From: Methylobacterium sp.
GTDB taxonomy: Bacteria; Pseudomonadota; Alphaproteobacteria; Rhizobiales; Beijerinckiaceae
Reading direction: 5' to 3'
DNA: 34,291 nt
Assembly: GCA_020252645.1 (NCBI GenBank)
Contig: JADCCN010000024.1
Span: forward strand, 1 to 34,291
The notes under the pieces: model-generated
Databases searched by the model: none
Told to the model about the DNA's origin: nothing
Seen by the model: the letters and a program-made list of their open reading frames with translations, nothing else
Program-made: the position numbers and the translations under genes
Shown here: positions 11,427 to 20,702 of the stretch, in pieces
How the letters are laid out: each line of letters starts with the position of its first letter
Numbering within the stretch: the stretch's first letter is position 1

Positions 11427-11455
11427 TTGCCTTCTCTTTTCGCCATCCCTATGGT
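11427..11455 (+). promoter_or_regulatory. Candidate promoter for the ppiD-trpE operon
   Basis: TTGCCT (11427-11432), a 17-base spacer and TATGGT (11450-11455) lie about 60 bases upstream of the ppiD start. It is back-to-back with the candidate tpiA promoter, as expected for a divergent intergenic region. No experimental or comparative support is available here. Confidence 0.4.
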
Positions 11456-11516
11456 CCGGCCCGGTTTTTGATCCAAGCGCGCCCAGCGCCAACGCTTCCG
11501 GAGCATCGTTCCGCCC

Positions 11517-13439
11517 ATGATGACCGCCATTCGCTCCGCCGCCTCCAACTGGCTCGGCCGCGTCGTCCTCATCGTCGTGATGGGCTTGCTGATCGTTTCC
11601 TTCGCGATCTGGGGCATCGGCGACATCTTCCGCGGTGGTTCCACCCGCAACGTCGCCACCGTGGGCAAGGAAGTGATCACGGCGGATGCCTATCGCAACG
11701 CCTTCAACACCGAGTTGCAGAACCTGCAGCGGCGCATCCGCCGCCCGGTGACGACCGCGGAAGCGCGGGCTTTCGGGCTTGATCGGGAGGTTCTCAACCG
11801 CCTGATCGACGACGCCGCACTTTCAGCCAAGGTCGATCGCCTTGGCCTCGCGCTCGATGAGCAGGGCGTGAGCCGTTCCGTGCTTGAAGCCGAGATCTTC
11901 CAGACCGGTGGCCGCTTCGACCGTGAACGCTATCTCTCGCTGCTCCAGCAGAGCGGGCTTTCCGAGCCCGCCTTCCTGCGCCAGCAGGGCGAGTTCCTGC
12001 TGCGCCAGCAGCTCTTTCAGGGGCTTGTGGGCGGCATGACCGCGCCCTCGACCTTCAACGCCGCCCTGCACCAGTATCGGGAGGAGGAGCGCAGCCTCGA
12101 AGTGGTGGTCATCCCCACCGCGAAGGTGCCCGAGCCGGCCGAGCCCACGGCGGAAGCGCTCAAGGCCTTCCACGAGGAGCGCAGGGCGGAATTCCGCACC
12201 GTGGAAACCCGGCAGGCGACGGTTCTCACCGTTTCTCCCCAGATTTTCGCGGGCAGCGTGACGTTGAGCGAGGCCGAGTTGCGCGCCTTCTATGATCAGG
12301 CGGTGGCGAATGGCCGCTTCGGCTCGCCCGAGCGTCGCCGCGCCTTCCGCCTGCTCTTCGATTCCGAGGCCGCCGCAAGGGCTGCCGCCGACCGGCTCGC
12401 CGCTGGCCTCACCTTCGAGGCGCTGCTGGCCGAGAAGAACCTCAGGGAGGTCGATGTCGATCTCGGCCTGCAGACCCGCGCGCAAGTGGCGGATGCCGCG
12501 ACGCGTGAAGCGATCTTCTCGCTGCCGGAGGGTGGTGTGAGCGCGCCGATCCGCGATCCGTTCGGCTTCGTGCTCATCCGCGTGGCAAAGGTCGAGCCCG
12601 GCCAGGCAACGCCGTTCGCCGAGGTGCGCGGCGAGGTGGAATTCGACGCCCGGACGCGGAAACTCACCACCGACGCGGCCGTGAGGCACAAGGTCGATGA
12701 CCTCGTGAAGAAGATCGAGGACCAGCGCATTGCCGGCAAGTCGCTGACCGAAGCCGGCCAGGCGGCAGGGCTCAGCCCGCTCGTGATCGAGGGTCTGGAT
12801 CGCAACGGCAACGGCCCCGATGGCCAGCGCCTGACGGTGCCGGGCGGCGCCGAGACGCTGAACGCGATCTTCGCCTCCGATATCGGCCTCGACAACGAGG
12901 CGCTCCACCTGCGCGACGGCAGCCATGTCTGGTTCGAGATCAATCGCGTCGATCCCGCGCGCGACAAGGCCTTCGAGGAGGTCGAGGCGGAGATCCGCAC
13001 CCGCTACCTCGCCGATCGGAAATCCAGGGCGATGGGCGAATTCGCGACCGCGCTCGTCAAGCGCATCGAGGGTGGCGAGAGCTTCCATTCTGTCGCGGCC
13101 GAACTCGGCGCGCCGGTGCAGATCTTCTCGGCCATCCGCCGCACCTCGAATGATCCGGTTCTCGGCCGCAATGGAGTGGAGCGCGCCTTCGCGGGCGAGA
13201 TCGGCAAGGTGGCGAGCGCGGTGGCACCGGACGGCATCGGCCGCCTGCTGGTCCTGCCGAAGGCATCGACCCTCCTGCCCTATGATGCCGCGGCGGATGC
13301 CAATTCGGCCTTCTCGCGCCAGCTGGCGCAGGGCATGGCGGATGACGTGTTCCGCCAATATGTCGCGGCTCTGCGCAGGGAAGCGGGCGTAGCCATCAAC
13401 GAGGCGCTGCTGGCCCAGACGCTGGGGCAGGCGAATTGA
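11517..13439 (+). CDS. ppiD: PpiD-type membrane-anchored peptidyl-prolyl isomerase / chaperone
   Basis: The 640-residue protein has one N-terminal membrane helix (about residues 14-36, VVLIVVMGLLIVSFAIWGIGD), the hallmark PpiD start followed by DIFRGG. It then has a SurA/PpiD-like chaperone domain (about 45-200), a parvulin-type PPIase region (about 230-365, ending ISAPIRDPFGFVLIRV-like) and a C-terminal alpha/beta part. It should sit on the periplasmic face and help newly exported proteins fold near the Sec channel. The PPIase core looks divergent and may lack isomerase activity. Either ATG 11517 or the adjacent ATG 11520 could be used. Its TGA overlaps the trpE ATG (TGATG), so the two are translationally coupled. 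The tpiA / ppiD-trpE order is common in alphaproteobacteria. Confidence 0.92.
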   Translation: MMTAIRSAASNWLGRVVLIVVMGLLIVSFAIWGIGDIFRGGSTRNVATVGKEVITADAYRNAFNTELQNLQRRIRRPVTTAEARAFGLDREVLNRLIDDAALSAKVDRLGLALDEQGVSRSVLEAEIFQTGGRFDRERYLSLLQQSGLSEPAFLRQQGEFLLRQQLFQGLVGGMTAPSTFNAALHQYREEERSLEVVVIPTAKVPEPAEPTAEALKAFHEERRAEFRTVETRQATVLTVSPQIFAGSVTLSEAELRAFYDQAVANGRFGSPERRRAFRLLFDSEAAARAAADRLAAGLTFEALLAEKNLREVDVDLGLQTRAQVADAATREAIFSLPEGGVSAPIRDPFGFVLIRVAKVEPGQATPFAEVRGEVEFDARTRKLTTDAAVRHKVDDLVKKIEDQRIAGKSLTEAGQAAGLSPLVIEGLDRNGNGPDGQRLTVPGGAETLNAIFASDIGLDNEALHLRDGSHVWFEINRVDPARDKAFEEVEAEIRTRYLADRKSRAMGEFATALVKRIEGGESFHSVAAELGAPVQIFSAIRRTSNDPVLGRNGVERAFAGEIGKVASAVAPDGIGRLLVLPKASTLLPYDAAADANSAFSRQLAQGMADDVFRQYVAALRREAGVAINEALLAQTLGQAN

Positions 13440-14968
13440 TGGAGGCTGCGCAGGATTTCGAGACCTTCGAACGCCTGTATCAGGCCGGCCAGCCCCAATG
13501 CCTGGCATTGCGGCTGGTTTCGGACCTCGAAACACCTGTCTCGGCCTATCTGAAGCTGAAATCCCATGCAGGCGAGCAGCCCTCGTTCCTGCTGGAATCG
13601 GTGGAAGGCGGCGCCACCCGGGGCCGGCACTCGATCATCGGCCTTCTGCCGGATCTGGTCTGGCGCTGCCGCAACGGGGCGAGCGAAATCGCGCGCAACG
13701 GTTCGGAATTCGCAAGCATCCCGGGCAAGCCGCTGGAAGCCTTGCGCGCCGTTCTGGCAGAGAGCCGCATTCCCGCCCTCGAGCATCTCCCGCCCATGGC
13801 GAGCGGCGTGTTCGGCTTCATGGGCTATGACATGGTGCGCGAGATGGAGCGCCTCGCGCCTGCGAAGCCCGACCAGATCGGTGTCCCCGACGCGCTGATG
13901 ATCCGCCCGACGGTCGTGCTGATCTTCGACAATGTGAAGGATGAACTGGTTGTCGTGACGCCGGTCTTCCCGAAGGAGGGTGCCAGCGCGAAGGCGGCCC
14001 ATGAATCCGCCCTCGAGCGGCTGAACGCGGTGATGGCGACGCTGGATGCTCCGCTGGAACATGCGGGCAGGCCGGCGGATCTCTCCGCGCGCATTCCCGA
14101 GGCGCAATCCAACACCAGCCGGGAAGAATTCCACGCAATGGTCGCCAGGGCCAAGGAATACATCCTCGCCGGCGATATCTTCCAGGTCGTGCTCTCGCAG
14201 CGCTTTTTTGCGCCTTTCGATCTCGATGCCTTCTCGCTCTATCGCGCGCTGCGCCGCGTGAACCCCTCGCCCTATCTCTGCTATCTCGATTTCCAGGATT
14301 TCCAGATCGTCTGTTCGAGCCCGGAAATCCTCGTGAAGGTGGTGGATGGGCCGGAGAAGAAGAAGGTGGTTTGCCTGCGCCCCCTTGCCGGCACCCGCCG
14401 GCGCGGCGCCACCCCGGCCGAGGATATGGCGCTCGAGAAGGACCTCCTCGCCGATCCGAAGGAACGCGCGGAGCATCTGATGCTGCTCGATCTCGGGCGC
14501 AACGACGTGGGCCGCGTCGCGAAGATGGGCTCGGTGAAGGTGACGGATTCCTTCTTCATCGAGCGCTACAGCCAGGTGATGCACATCGTCTCGCATGTCG
14601 AGGGCGAGCTGGACAGCGCCCGATACGACATCCTCGATGCCCTCGCGGCGGGCTTCCCGGCGGGAACGACCTCCGGCGCGCCGAAGATCCGCGCGATGGA
14701 GATCATCGACGAACTCGAGAAGGACAAGCGCGGCACCTACGCAGGCACGATCGGCTATTTCGGCGCGGATGGCGCGATGGATACCTGCATCATGCTGCGC
14801 ACCGCGCTGGTGAAGGACGGCATGATGCATGTGCAGGCCGGCGCCGGCATCGTGCATGATTCCGTGCCCGCTTCCGAACAGGCGGAATGCGAGAACAAGG
14901 CAAAAGCCCTCTTCCGCGCGGCGGAGGAAGCGGTGCGGTTTGCAAGCCAAGCCAAACGCGGGCAGTAA
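13439..14968 (+). CDS. trpE: Anthranilate synthase component I
   Basis: Forms anthranilate from chorismate with ammonia delivered by TrpG, the first step of tryptophan synthesis. The 509 residues carry the N-terminal LLESVEGG motif, where tryptophan binds for feedback inhibition, with GRHSIIG next to it. The chorismate-binding domain holds DIFQVVLSQRF, RPLAGTRRRGA, LDLGRNDVGRVA, HIVSHVEGEL and PAGTTSGAPKIRAMEIID. The ATG overlaps the ppiD stop; GTTGATG spacing rules out the TTG at 13436 as more than a minor alternative. trpG lies 586 bases downstream with an unrelated small gene between. No Trp-rich leader peptide or attenuator was seen upstream. Confidence 0.97.
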   Translation: MEAAQDFETFERLYQAGQPQCLALRLVSDLETPVSAYLKLKSHAGEQPSFLLESVEGGATRGRHSIIGLLPDLVWRCRNGASEIARNGSEFASIPGKPLEALRAVLAESRIPALEHLPPMASGVFGFMGYDMVREMERLAPAKPDQIGVPDALMIRPTVVLIFDNVKDELVVVTPVFPKEGASAKAAHESALERLNAVMATLDAPLEHAGRPADLSARIPEAQSNTSREEFHAMVARAKEYILAGDIFQVVLSQRFFAPFDLDAFSLYRALRRVNPSPYLCYLDFQDFQIVCSSPEILVKVVDGPEKKKVVCLRPLAGTRRRGATPAEDMALEKDLLADPKERAEHLMLLDLGRNDVGRVAKMGSVKVTDSFFIERYSQVMHIVSHVEGELDSARYDILDALAAGFPAGTTSGAPKIRAMEIIDELEKDKRGTYAGTIGYFGADGAMDTCIMLRTALVKDGMMHVQAGAGIVHDSVPASEQAECENKAKALFRAAEEAVRFASQAKRGQ

Positions 14969-15091
14969 CCCTTTCTTTGCCATCTTCTGAAGGCGGGGCT
15001 CCTCTCCTTCGCCTCGACTGCGGATCTTCAATGATCATTATCCATTGTCGGTCGATCCTCATTCCGGGAAATGCCTCAGAAGGAGGGTTTC

Positions 15092-15478
15092 ATGCTTGTC
15101 TCTGCCGCATATTCTGTCAGCCAGTTCTCTTTTCAGCGGGGCTCTTTCGGGAATGTCCCCGCCACGGTCACCCGCGACGTCTCGACCGGCATCGGCCAGT
15201 TGAAGGCTGTGGGCCATCTCAAGGATGCGCCCCGCCTGCATCGCGAAATTCATCACGCCCTGCAGAGCCGGTTCGGCCTGAGCCGTGACGAGGCCACGAT
15301 CCTCACGATGCAGATCATGACCGATGCCCTGCGCGAGGCGAATTCGATGATCTCGGTCGATTTTTCGATCAAGACCTACCGGGAAACGCAGGCCCGGACC
15401 ATGCCGATGCCGGATGAGCGGCCCGCGCCGGATGTGATCGAGGATCTCAATCGGAAAGTGCTGGATTGGACGGCCTAG
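15092..15478 (+). CDS. Hypothetical 128-residue protein between trpE and trpG
   Basis: I do not recognise this protein. It has no signal peptide or membrane segment. Its core (LKDAPRLHREIHHALQSRFGLSRDEATILTMQIM, broken here for clarity at residue-level confidence) looks helical with a possible helix-turn-helix-like GLSRDEA turn, and the C-terminus is acidic and Pro-rich (DERPAPD). The start at 15092 is chosen because AGGAGGG lies 5 bases upstream. An ATG at 15071 is in frame but lacks a ribosome site. It is co-oriented within the trp operon, so is likely cotranscribed with trpGDC. The 123 bases before it (14969-15091) hold no other gene that I can see. Confidence 0.7.
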   Translation: MLVSAAYSVSQFSFQRGSFGNVPATVTRDVSTGIGQLKAVGHLKDAPRLHREIHHALQSRFGLSRDEATILTMQIMTDALREANSMISVDFSIKTYRETQARTMPMPDERPAPDVIEDLNRKVLDWTA

Positions 15479-15554
15479 GACGGGCTTCGCCTTGACGTCC
15501 GGCTGCTTCTCCGCTTTGTCCTGAAGAGTTTCTCTGCCGGGCAAGGCAAGCTCC

Positions 15555-16151
15555 ATGCGCATCGCGTTGATCGACAACTACGACAGTTTCACCTTCAACG
15601 TGGTGCACGCGCTTGCGAAAGAAGGCGCGGAGGTGGATGTCTATCGCAACGATGCGATGAGCGCGGATGAACTTCTCGCGCTTGCGCATGATGCGATTGT
15701 CGTCTCCCCCGGCCCCTGCACGCCCTCGGAAGCCGGGATTTCGGTTGAGACCATCGAGAAGGCCCATGGCAAGGTGCCGTTGCTCGGCGTGTGCCTCGGC
15801 CATCAGGCGATCGGGCAGGCTTTCGGCGGCAAGGTCATTCGCGCCTACCCCGTGCATGGCAAGGTTTCGACCATCCGCCACGATGGCAGGGGCCTGTTCC
15901 GCGGGCTCAATCAGGGCTTGACCGTCACGCGCTACCACTCGCTGGTGGTGGAGCGTTCGAGCTTTCCCGCCTGCCTGATGCCCACCGCCGAAAGCGAGGA
16001 TGGCCTGGTGATGGCGCTCCAGCATCGCGATTGCCCGACCTTCGGCGTGCAATTCCACCCCGAGAGCATCGCGACCGAGGGCGGCCAGCAGATTTTCCGC
16101 AATTTCCTTGATCTGGCGCGCGAATTCCATGCGCGCCGCAAGGCCGCGTGA
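15555..16151 (+). CDS. trpG: Anthranilate synthase component II (glutamine amidotransferase)
   Basis: Supplies ammonia from glutamine to TrpE. The 198 residues form a class I amidotransferase: [12 protein letters not shown] at the start, oxyanion segment [11 protein letters not shown] (51-61), nucleophile Cys80 in GVCLGHQ, and His168/Glu170 in QFHPES. The whole triad is present. It may also serve as PabA for folate synthesis, since many alphaproteobacteria share one subunit; that is inference. The ribosome-binding site is weak. trpD begins 13 bases after the stop. Confidence 0.96.
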   Translation: MRIALIDNYDSFTFNVVHALAKEGAEVDVYRNDAMSADELLALAHDAIVVSPGPCTPSEAGISVETIEKAHGKVPLLGVCLGHQAIGQAFGGKVIRAYPVHGKVSTIRHDGRGLFRGLNQGLTVTRYHSLVVERSSFPACLMPTAESEDGLVMALQHRDCPTFGVQFHPESIATEGGQQIFRNFLDLAREFHARRKAA

Positions 16152-16164
16152 CGCGAGCAGCAGC

Positions 16165-17178
16165 ATGGAAGCCTTCAAGCCCCTCATCGCCAAGGCCGCC
16201 GCCGGCCTGCCCCTCTCCCGCGAGGAGGCATCGCTCGCCTTCGCGCAGATGCTCTCCGGCGAGGTGACGCCGGCGCAGATGGCGGGCTTCCTGATGGCCC
16301 TGCGGGTTCGCGGCGAAAGCGTCGAGGAGATCACCGGCGCGGTGAGCGCCATGCGCGAGCGCATGGTGAAGGTCGAGGCGCCGGCCGGCGCGATCGACGT
16401 CGTGGGCACGGGCGGCGATGCCTCGGGCTCGTGGAATGTCTCGACGCTCGCCGGGTTGATTGTCGCTGCCTGCGGCGTGCCGGTTGCGAAGCATGGCAAC
16501 CGCGCGGCCTCCTCGAAATCGGGTGCGGCGGATGTGCTTCAGGCGCTCGGGGTGAAGATCGGGCAATCCCCGGATATCGTGGCGAAAATCCTGGATGAAA
16601 CCGGCTTTGCCTTCATGCTGGCGCCCGCGCATCACCCGGCCATGCGCAATGTCGCGCCGGTGCGGACCGAACTCGGCACGCGCACGATGTTCAACATCCT
16701 CGGACCGCTCTCGAACCCCGCGGGCGTGAAGCGCATCCTGCTCGGCGTGTTCTCCGCGAGCTGGCTCGAGCCCGTCGCCGAGACCCTTCGCGATCTCGGC
16801 ACCGAGCGCGCCTGGGTGATCCATGGTTCGGATGGGCTCGACGAGATGACCACCACCGGCCCGACCCATGTGGTGGAACTCGCGAACGGCCAGATTCGCC
16901 GCTTCGAGGTTACGCCCGAGGAAGCGGGGCTTCCCCGCTCCGCGCCCGAGGCGCTGAAGGGCGGCGAGCCCGGCCGGAACGCGGCCGCCCTGCGCGATGT
17001 CGTTTCCGGCAAGCCTGGAGCCTATCGCGATATCGCGATCCTCAACGCGGCGGGCGTTCTGCTGGTGGCCGGCAAGGCCGCGACCCTGAAGGATGGCGCC
17101 GGGATGGCCGCCGGGGCGATTGATTCCGGCCAGGTTGCGGCCCTGCTCGACCGCGTGATCGCGGCTTCGAACGCGTGA
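16165..17178 (+). CDS. trpD: Anthranilate phosphoribosyltransferase
   Basis: Transfers phosphoribose from PRPP to anthranilate, the second step of tryptophan synthesis. The 337 residues match the family. The PRPP-binding glycine loop GTGGD is at 81-85, followed by [19 protein letters not shown] at 109-120 forms the other half of the active site. ATG 16165 gives the standard N-terminus ([14 protein letters not shown]-like). The frame is open upstream into trpG but has no better start. It is 7 bases before trpC. Confidence 0.97.
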   Translation: MEAFKPLIAKAAAGLPLSREEASLAFAQMLSGEVTPAQMAGFLMALRVRGESVEEITGAVSAMRERMVKVEAPAGAIDVVGTGGDASGSWNVSTLAGLIVAACGVPVAKHGNRAASSKSGAADVLQALGVKIGQSPDIVAKILDETGFAFMLAPAHHPAMRNVAPVRTELGTRTMFNILGPLSNPAGVKRILLGVFSASWLEPVAETLRDLGTERAWVIHGSDGLDEMTTTGPTHVVELANGQIRRFEVTPEEAGLPRSAPEALKGGEPGRNAAALRDVVSGKPGAYRDIAILNAAGVLLVAGKAATLKDGAGMAAGAIDSGQVAALLDRVIAASNA

Positions 17179-17185
17179 GGGACGC

Positions 17186-17998
17186 ATGAGCGACATTCTG
17201 CGCACCATCGAGGCCACGAAGCGCGAGGAAATCGCCGCCGCCCGGGCGCGGCTTCCGCTGCCGGAGCTTCGCGCCCGCGCCGAGAAGAAGCGTGCTCCCC
17301 GTGGCTTTCTCGCTTCACTCACGCGCAAGGTTCGGGCGGGGCAATTCGCGCTCATCGCCGAGATCAAGAAGGCGAGCCCTTCCAAGGGCCTGATCCGCGC
17401 GGATTTCGATCCGCCCGCCCTGGCGCGCGCCTATGAAGCCGGCGGGGCGGCCTGCCTCTCGATCCTCACGGACCGGAAATATTTCAAGGGTGCCGCGAGC
17501 CACCTCACCTCGGCGCGCGCGGCGGTGAGCCTGCCCGTGATCCGCAAGGATTTCCTGATCGACCCCTATCAGGTGTTCGAGGCCCGCGCGATGGGGGCGG
17601 ATTGCATCCTCGTGATCATGGCGAGCGTCGATGATGCGCTCGCGGCCGATCTCGTCGCCACGGCCGCGGCGCTCGGCATGGACAGCCTCATCGAGGTGCA
17701 TGACGAGGCCGAACTCGATCGCGCGCTCAGGCTGCCCTCGCCCCTTCTCGGCATCAACAACCGCGACCTCAAGACCTTCCATGTCGATCTTTCGGTTTCC
17801 GAGCGGCTCTCGAAGCGCGTGCCGAAGGACAGGCTGCTGGTGGGCGAAAGCGGCATCTTCACGCATGCGGATTGCCAGCGCCTTCGGGAAAGCGGCATCT
17901 CGACCTTCCTCGTGGGCGAAAGCCTGATGCGGCAGGCGGATGTGGAAGCCGCGACGCGCGATCTTCTGGGTCTTTCCAGGGCCAGGAAGGTCGCGTGA
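17186..17998 (+). CDS. trpC: Indole-3-glycerol-phosphate synthase
   Basis: Closes the indole ring of carboxyphenylamino-deoxyribulose-phosphate. The 270-residue TIM barrel shows [12 protein letters not shown] (57-68) with catalytic Glu/Lys, [12 protein letters not shown] (119-130), INNRDLKTF and LLVGESGI. It is monofunctional: no TrpF domain is fused. GAGGGACGC precedes the ATG at 17186. Its TGA overlaps the moaC ATG (GTGATG), so tryptophan and molybdopterin genes share a coupled transcript. Confidence 0.97.
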   Translation: MSDILRTIEATKREEIAAARARLPLPELRARAEKKRAPRGFLASLTRKVRAGQFALIAEIKKASPSKGLIRADFDPPALARAYEAGGAACLSILTDRKYFKGAASHLTSARAAVSLPVIRKDFLIDPYQVFEARAMGADCILVIMASVDDALAADLVATAAALGMDSLIEVHDEAELDRALRLPSPLLGINNRDLKTFHVDLSVSERLSKRVPKDRLLVGESGIFTHADCQRLRESGISTFLVGESLMRQADVEAATRDLLGLSRARKVA

Positions 17999-18483
17999 TG
18001 AGCACGCTCACGCATCTGGATGCAACCGGTGCCGCCCATATGGTCGATGTGGGCGAGAAGGCCTTGACCTCGCGCGAGGCCGTGGCAGAGGGCCGCGTGG
18101 TGATGGCCAAGGAAACGCTGGCGCTGATCCGCGACGGCCTTGCGAAAAAAGGCGATGTCATCGCCACGGCGCGCATCGCCGGCATCATGGCCGCGAAGAA
18201 GACGCACGAACTGATCCCGCTCTGCCATCCGCTGCTGCTCACGAAGGTTTCGCTCGATATCGAGGCCGATGCGAGCCTGCCCGGCCTCGTCGTGCGTGGG
18301 CTTGCGCGCGTCACCGGCCAGACCGGCGTTGAAATGGAGGCGCTGACCGCCGTTTCCGTCGCCTGCCTCACGATCTACGACATGGCGAAGGCGGTCGATC
18401 GCGGCATGCGCATCGAGGGCATCCGCCTGCTCGAGAAGCGCGGCGGCAAGAGCGGCGACTGGGTCGCCGATCCGAGCGGCTGA
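17998..18483 (+). CDS. moaC: Cyclic pyranopterin monophosphate synthase (MoaC)
   Basis: Turns the MoaA product into cyclic pyranopterin monophosphate, the first stable molybdenum-cofactor intermediate. The 161 residues have the same length as the E. coli protein, and the catalytic residues fall at the same numbers: Lys51, the LCHPL motif with His77, Glu112/Glu114 in [12 protein letters not shown], Asp128 and Lys131. Overlaps on both sides (ATG within the trpC stop; TGA overlapping the moeA ATG) show tight coupling. moaA is not in this window. Confidence 0.97.
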   Translation: MSTLTHLDATGAAHMVDVGEKALTSREAVAEGRVVMAKETLALIRDGLAKKGDVIATARIAGIMAAKKTHELIPLCHPLLLTKVSLDIEADASLPGLVVRGLARVTGQTGVEMEALTAVSVACLTIYDMAKAVDRGMRIEGIRLLEKRGGKSGDWVADPSG

Positions 18484-19706
18484 TGGCCGGCGACACGCCG
18501 CTCCTGCCGGTGGCGCAAGCGCTTGCGCGCCTGCTCGCGCGCGCGGAAGCCTTGCCGAAACAGGCCGAAACCATCCCGATCATCCGCGCCGCGGGCCGCG
18601 TTCTTGCGGCGGATCTCGTGGCCACGCGCACGCAACCGCCCTTCGCCATGTCCTCGATGGATGGCTATGCCCTGCGCGCGAAGGATTGCCGGCCCGGCGA
18701 ACCCTTGCGTCTTCTCGGCGAAAGTGCTGCCGGCCACCCCTTCGAAGGCAGGCTCGAACCCCATACGGCCATCCGCATCTTCACCGGTGCGAAGCTGCCG
18801 GACGGTGCCGACGCCGTGCTGATCCAGGAGGATGCGCGCGCGCAGGATGGGCTCGTGACGCCCGCGAGCCCTGCGAAACCCGGCAGTTTCATCCGCCGCG
18901 CCGGGCGTGATTTCACCGCCGGCGAGACGGGTCTTTCCGCCGGCACGCGGCTCTCCCCGGCGGATATCGCGCTGGCTGCGGCCATGAACCACGCTTGCGT
19001 GCCGGTCTATCGCCAGCCGCGCATCGCTCTTCTGGCCACGGGCGATGAACTCGCCCTGCCTGGCCCGGATGTGCCGCCCGCAGCCACCGTTGCCTCGAAT
19101 CTCATCGGCCTTTCCGCGCTGGTGGAGGCGCAGGGCGGCTTGGTGCTCGATCTCGGAATCGCGCGCGACACGCCCGAAAGCCTGAATGCCGCGATTGACC
19201 GCGCGATGGCCGAGGGGGCCGATCTGCTGGTGACCATCGGCGGCGCTTCCGTGGGAGACCGCGATCTCGTGCGCCCGGTATTGACGGCGCGTGGCGCGCT
19301 GCTTGATTTCTACCGCATCGCCATGCGGCCCGGAAAACCGCTGAATTTCGGCAGCCTCGGCGCCATGCTCTATCTCGGCCTGCCGGGAAATCCGGTCTCC
19401 GCGCTGGTTTGCGGCACGCTGTTCCTGGCGCCGCTCGTGCTGGCGATGCAGGCCGATGCGGAAGCGGGCGCGGATCGCACCCGGACGGCGCTGCTCGGCC
19501 GTGACCTTCCGCAGAATGATCGGCGGGAGGATTATCTGCGCGCCAGCCTCTCCGTGGATGCCGAGGGCGTGCCGGTCGCCACGCCCTTCGCGGATCAGGA
19601 TTCATCGCTGCTCTCGGTGTTCGCGCGGGCCGGGGCGCTGGTGATCCGCGCGCCGGGCGCGGCCGCCGCGACCGCCGGCCAGACCTGCCGCATCCTGTAT
19701 CTGTAA
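18483..19706 (+). CDS. moeA: Molybdopterin molybdenumtransferase (MoeA)
   Basis: Inserts molybdate into adenylylated molybdopterin. The 407 residues show the N-terminal SSMDGYALRA segment, the central FTGAKLPDGADAV, the MoCF-biosynthesis domain motifs LLATGDEL and TIGGASVGDRD, then RPGKPLNFG and LPGNPVSALV, followed by the C-terminal domain. All are standard for MoeA. The start overlaps the moaC stop (TGATG). Downstream, the operon is interrupted 9 bases after the stop by the target duplication of an IS1595-family element, which separates it from lexA. Confidence 0.96.
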   Translation: MAGDTPLLPVAQALARLLARAEALPKQAETIPIIRAAGRVLAADLVATRTQPPFAMSSMDGYALRAKDCRPGEPLRLLGESAAGHPFEGRLEPHTAIRIFTGAKLPDGADAVLIQEDARAQDGLVTPASPAKPGSFIRRAGRDFTAGETGLSAGTRLSPADIALAAAMNHACVPVYRQPRIALLATGDELALPGPDVPPAATVASNLIGLSALVEAQGGLVLDLGIARDTPESLNAAIDRAMAEGADLLVTIGGASVGDRDLVRPVLTARGALLDFYRIAMRPGKPLNFGSLGAMLYLGLPGNPVSALVCGTLFLAPLVLAMQADAEAGADRTRTALLGRDLPQNDRREDYLRASLSVDAEGVPVATPFADQDSSLLSVFARAGALVIRAPGAAAATAGQTCRILYL

Positions 19707-19715
19707 TCCCGGCCG

Positions 19716-19723
19716 GAACGAAC
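19716..19723. repeat. Target-site duplication, left copy (GAACGAAC)
   Basis: The 8 bases GAACGAAC directly precede the left inverted repeat and equal the 8 bases after the right one (21697-21704). They mark the insertion point. Confidence 0.9.
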
Positions 19724-19749
19724 CGGATATATCCCCTCTAGACATGTTA
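19724..19749 (+). repeat. Left terminal inverted repeat of the IS1595-family element
   Basis: Outer 13 bases CGGATATATCCCC match the right end exactly in reverse complement; the inner part ACATGTTA also matches, with three mismatches over 26. The core contains the self-palindrome GGATATATCC. Confidence 0.88.
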
Positions 19750-19773
19750 GTAAAAACATGCGGTAAGATTCGC

Positions 19774-20697
19774 ATGAGCACGAAACCGACGAACATCAAA
19801 CAGTTTCTTGAAGCGTTTCCGAACGATGAAGTGTGTCTAGAGCACCTGATGCGCACGCGTTACGGCAAGCGTTTCGTATGTTATGGATGCCAGCGTGAGG
19901 CTAACTACCATCGCGTTAAATCTCGTCGTTGCTATGAGTGCGAGCATTGCGGTCATCAAGTCTACCCGACTGCCGGAACGCCCTTTGAAAAGACTAGAAC
20001 GTCACTTCGTGATTGGTTCTATGTAATGTTCCTGTTCTGCGCTTCCCGCAACGGCGTGGCCGCGAAGGAGGTGCAACGCCAGATCGGCGTGACCTACAAG
20101 ACCGCGTGGCGCATGTGCCACGAAATCCGCAAGTATATGGGCTCGGTCGATGGCGACCGCCCGCTTGGCGGCACGGGCGCGCAGGATCCGGCTGTCGAGG
20201 TCGACGAGGCTTTCATCGGCGGTAAGGACAAGCGCGGCGAAGACGACAAGGCCGTCATTCTCGGCATGATCGAGCGCGACGGCGATATCGTCACGCGCCT
20301 CATCCCGGATCGGAACAGCCGCACCGTCATCCCGCAAGTGCGCCAGTGGGTGAAGGAAGGCTCAACCGTCTACACGGACGAAGCGCCGCTCTACAAAGCT
20401 TTGCCAGCACGCGGTGGCTACGATCACGCCTCGGTCAACCACCGCAAGAAGGAATGGAGGCGCGGCGAAGCGCATACCAACACGATTGAAGCCTTCTGGT
20501 CGAACCTCAAGCGGGGGATTCAGGGGACTTACGTTTGGGTTTCCCGGAAGCACTTGCAGAAGTATCTTTGGGAGTTCGAGTATCGCCATAACCTTCGGCA
20601 CGCGCCTTGGCTGATGTTCGAGGCTTTGCTGGTTTCGTTCCAGAAGGCCCCTCGCCTCGAACCATCGCGGCCAAAAGGCGGTCAAAACGCTCGTTGA
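19774..20697 (+). CDS. IS1595-family (ISXO2-like) transposase
   Basis: The 307-residue protein has an N-terminal zinc ribbon (C36-x2-C39 and C56-x2-C59, in CYGC and CEHC) and a helix-turn-helix-like stretch (NGVAAKEVQRQIGVTYKTAW). The ISXO2-type catalytic domain follows: Asp144 in VEVDEAFIGG, Asp202 in YTDEAPLY, then HTNTIEAFWSNLKRGI with Asn236, Glu239 and Lys246, which completes the DD(E/N)K-type site. No frameshift or stop interrupts it. ATG 19774 is chosen over ATG 19744, which lies in the inverted repeat and adds residues unlike the family. It moves the element by cut-and-paste transposition, making 8-bp duplications. Confidence 0.93.
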   Translation: MSTKPTNIKQFLEAFPNDEVCLEHLMRTRYGKRFVCYGCQREANYHRVKSRRCYECEHCGHQVYPTAGTPFEKTRTSLRDWFYVMFLFCASRNGVAAKEVQRQIGVTYKTAWRMCHEIRKYMGSVDGDRPLGGTGAQDPAVEVDEAFIGGKDKRGEDDKAVILGMIERDGDIVTRLIPDRNSRTVIPQVRQWVKEGSTVYTDEAPLYKALPARGGYDHASVNHRKKEWRRGEAHTNTIEAFWSNLKRGIQGTYVWVSRKHLQKYLWEFEYRHNLRHAPWLMFEALLVSFQKAPRLEPSRPKGGQNAR

Positions 20698-20702
20698 TCC
20701 CG

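Noticed and set aside
11823-15031. Long minus-strand frames (11823-13535, 13280-15031)
   Set aside because: Antisense shadows of ppiD and trpE, with no start signals or recognisable domains.
14969-15091. Tryptophan attenuator / leader peptide
   Set aside because: No Trp-rich short frame and no terminator-antiterminator pair; the same was true upstream of ppiD-trpE.
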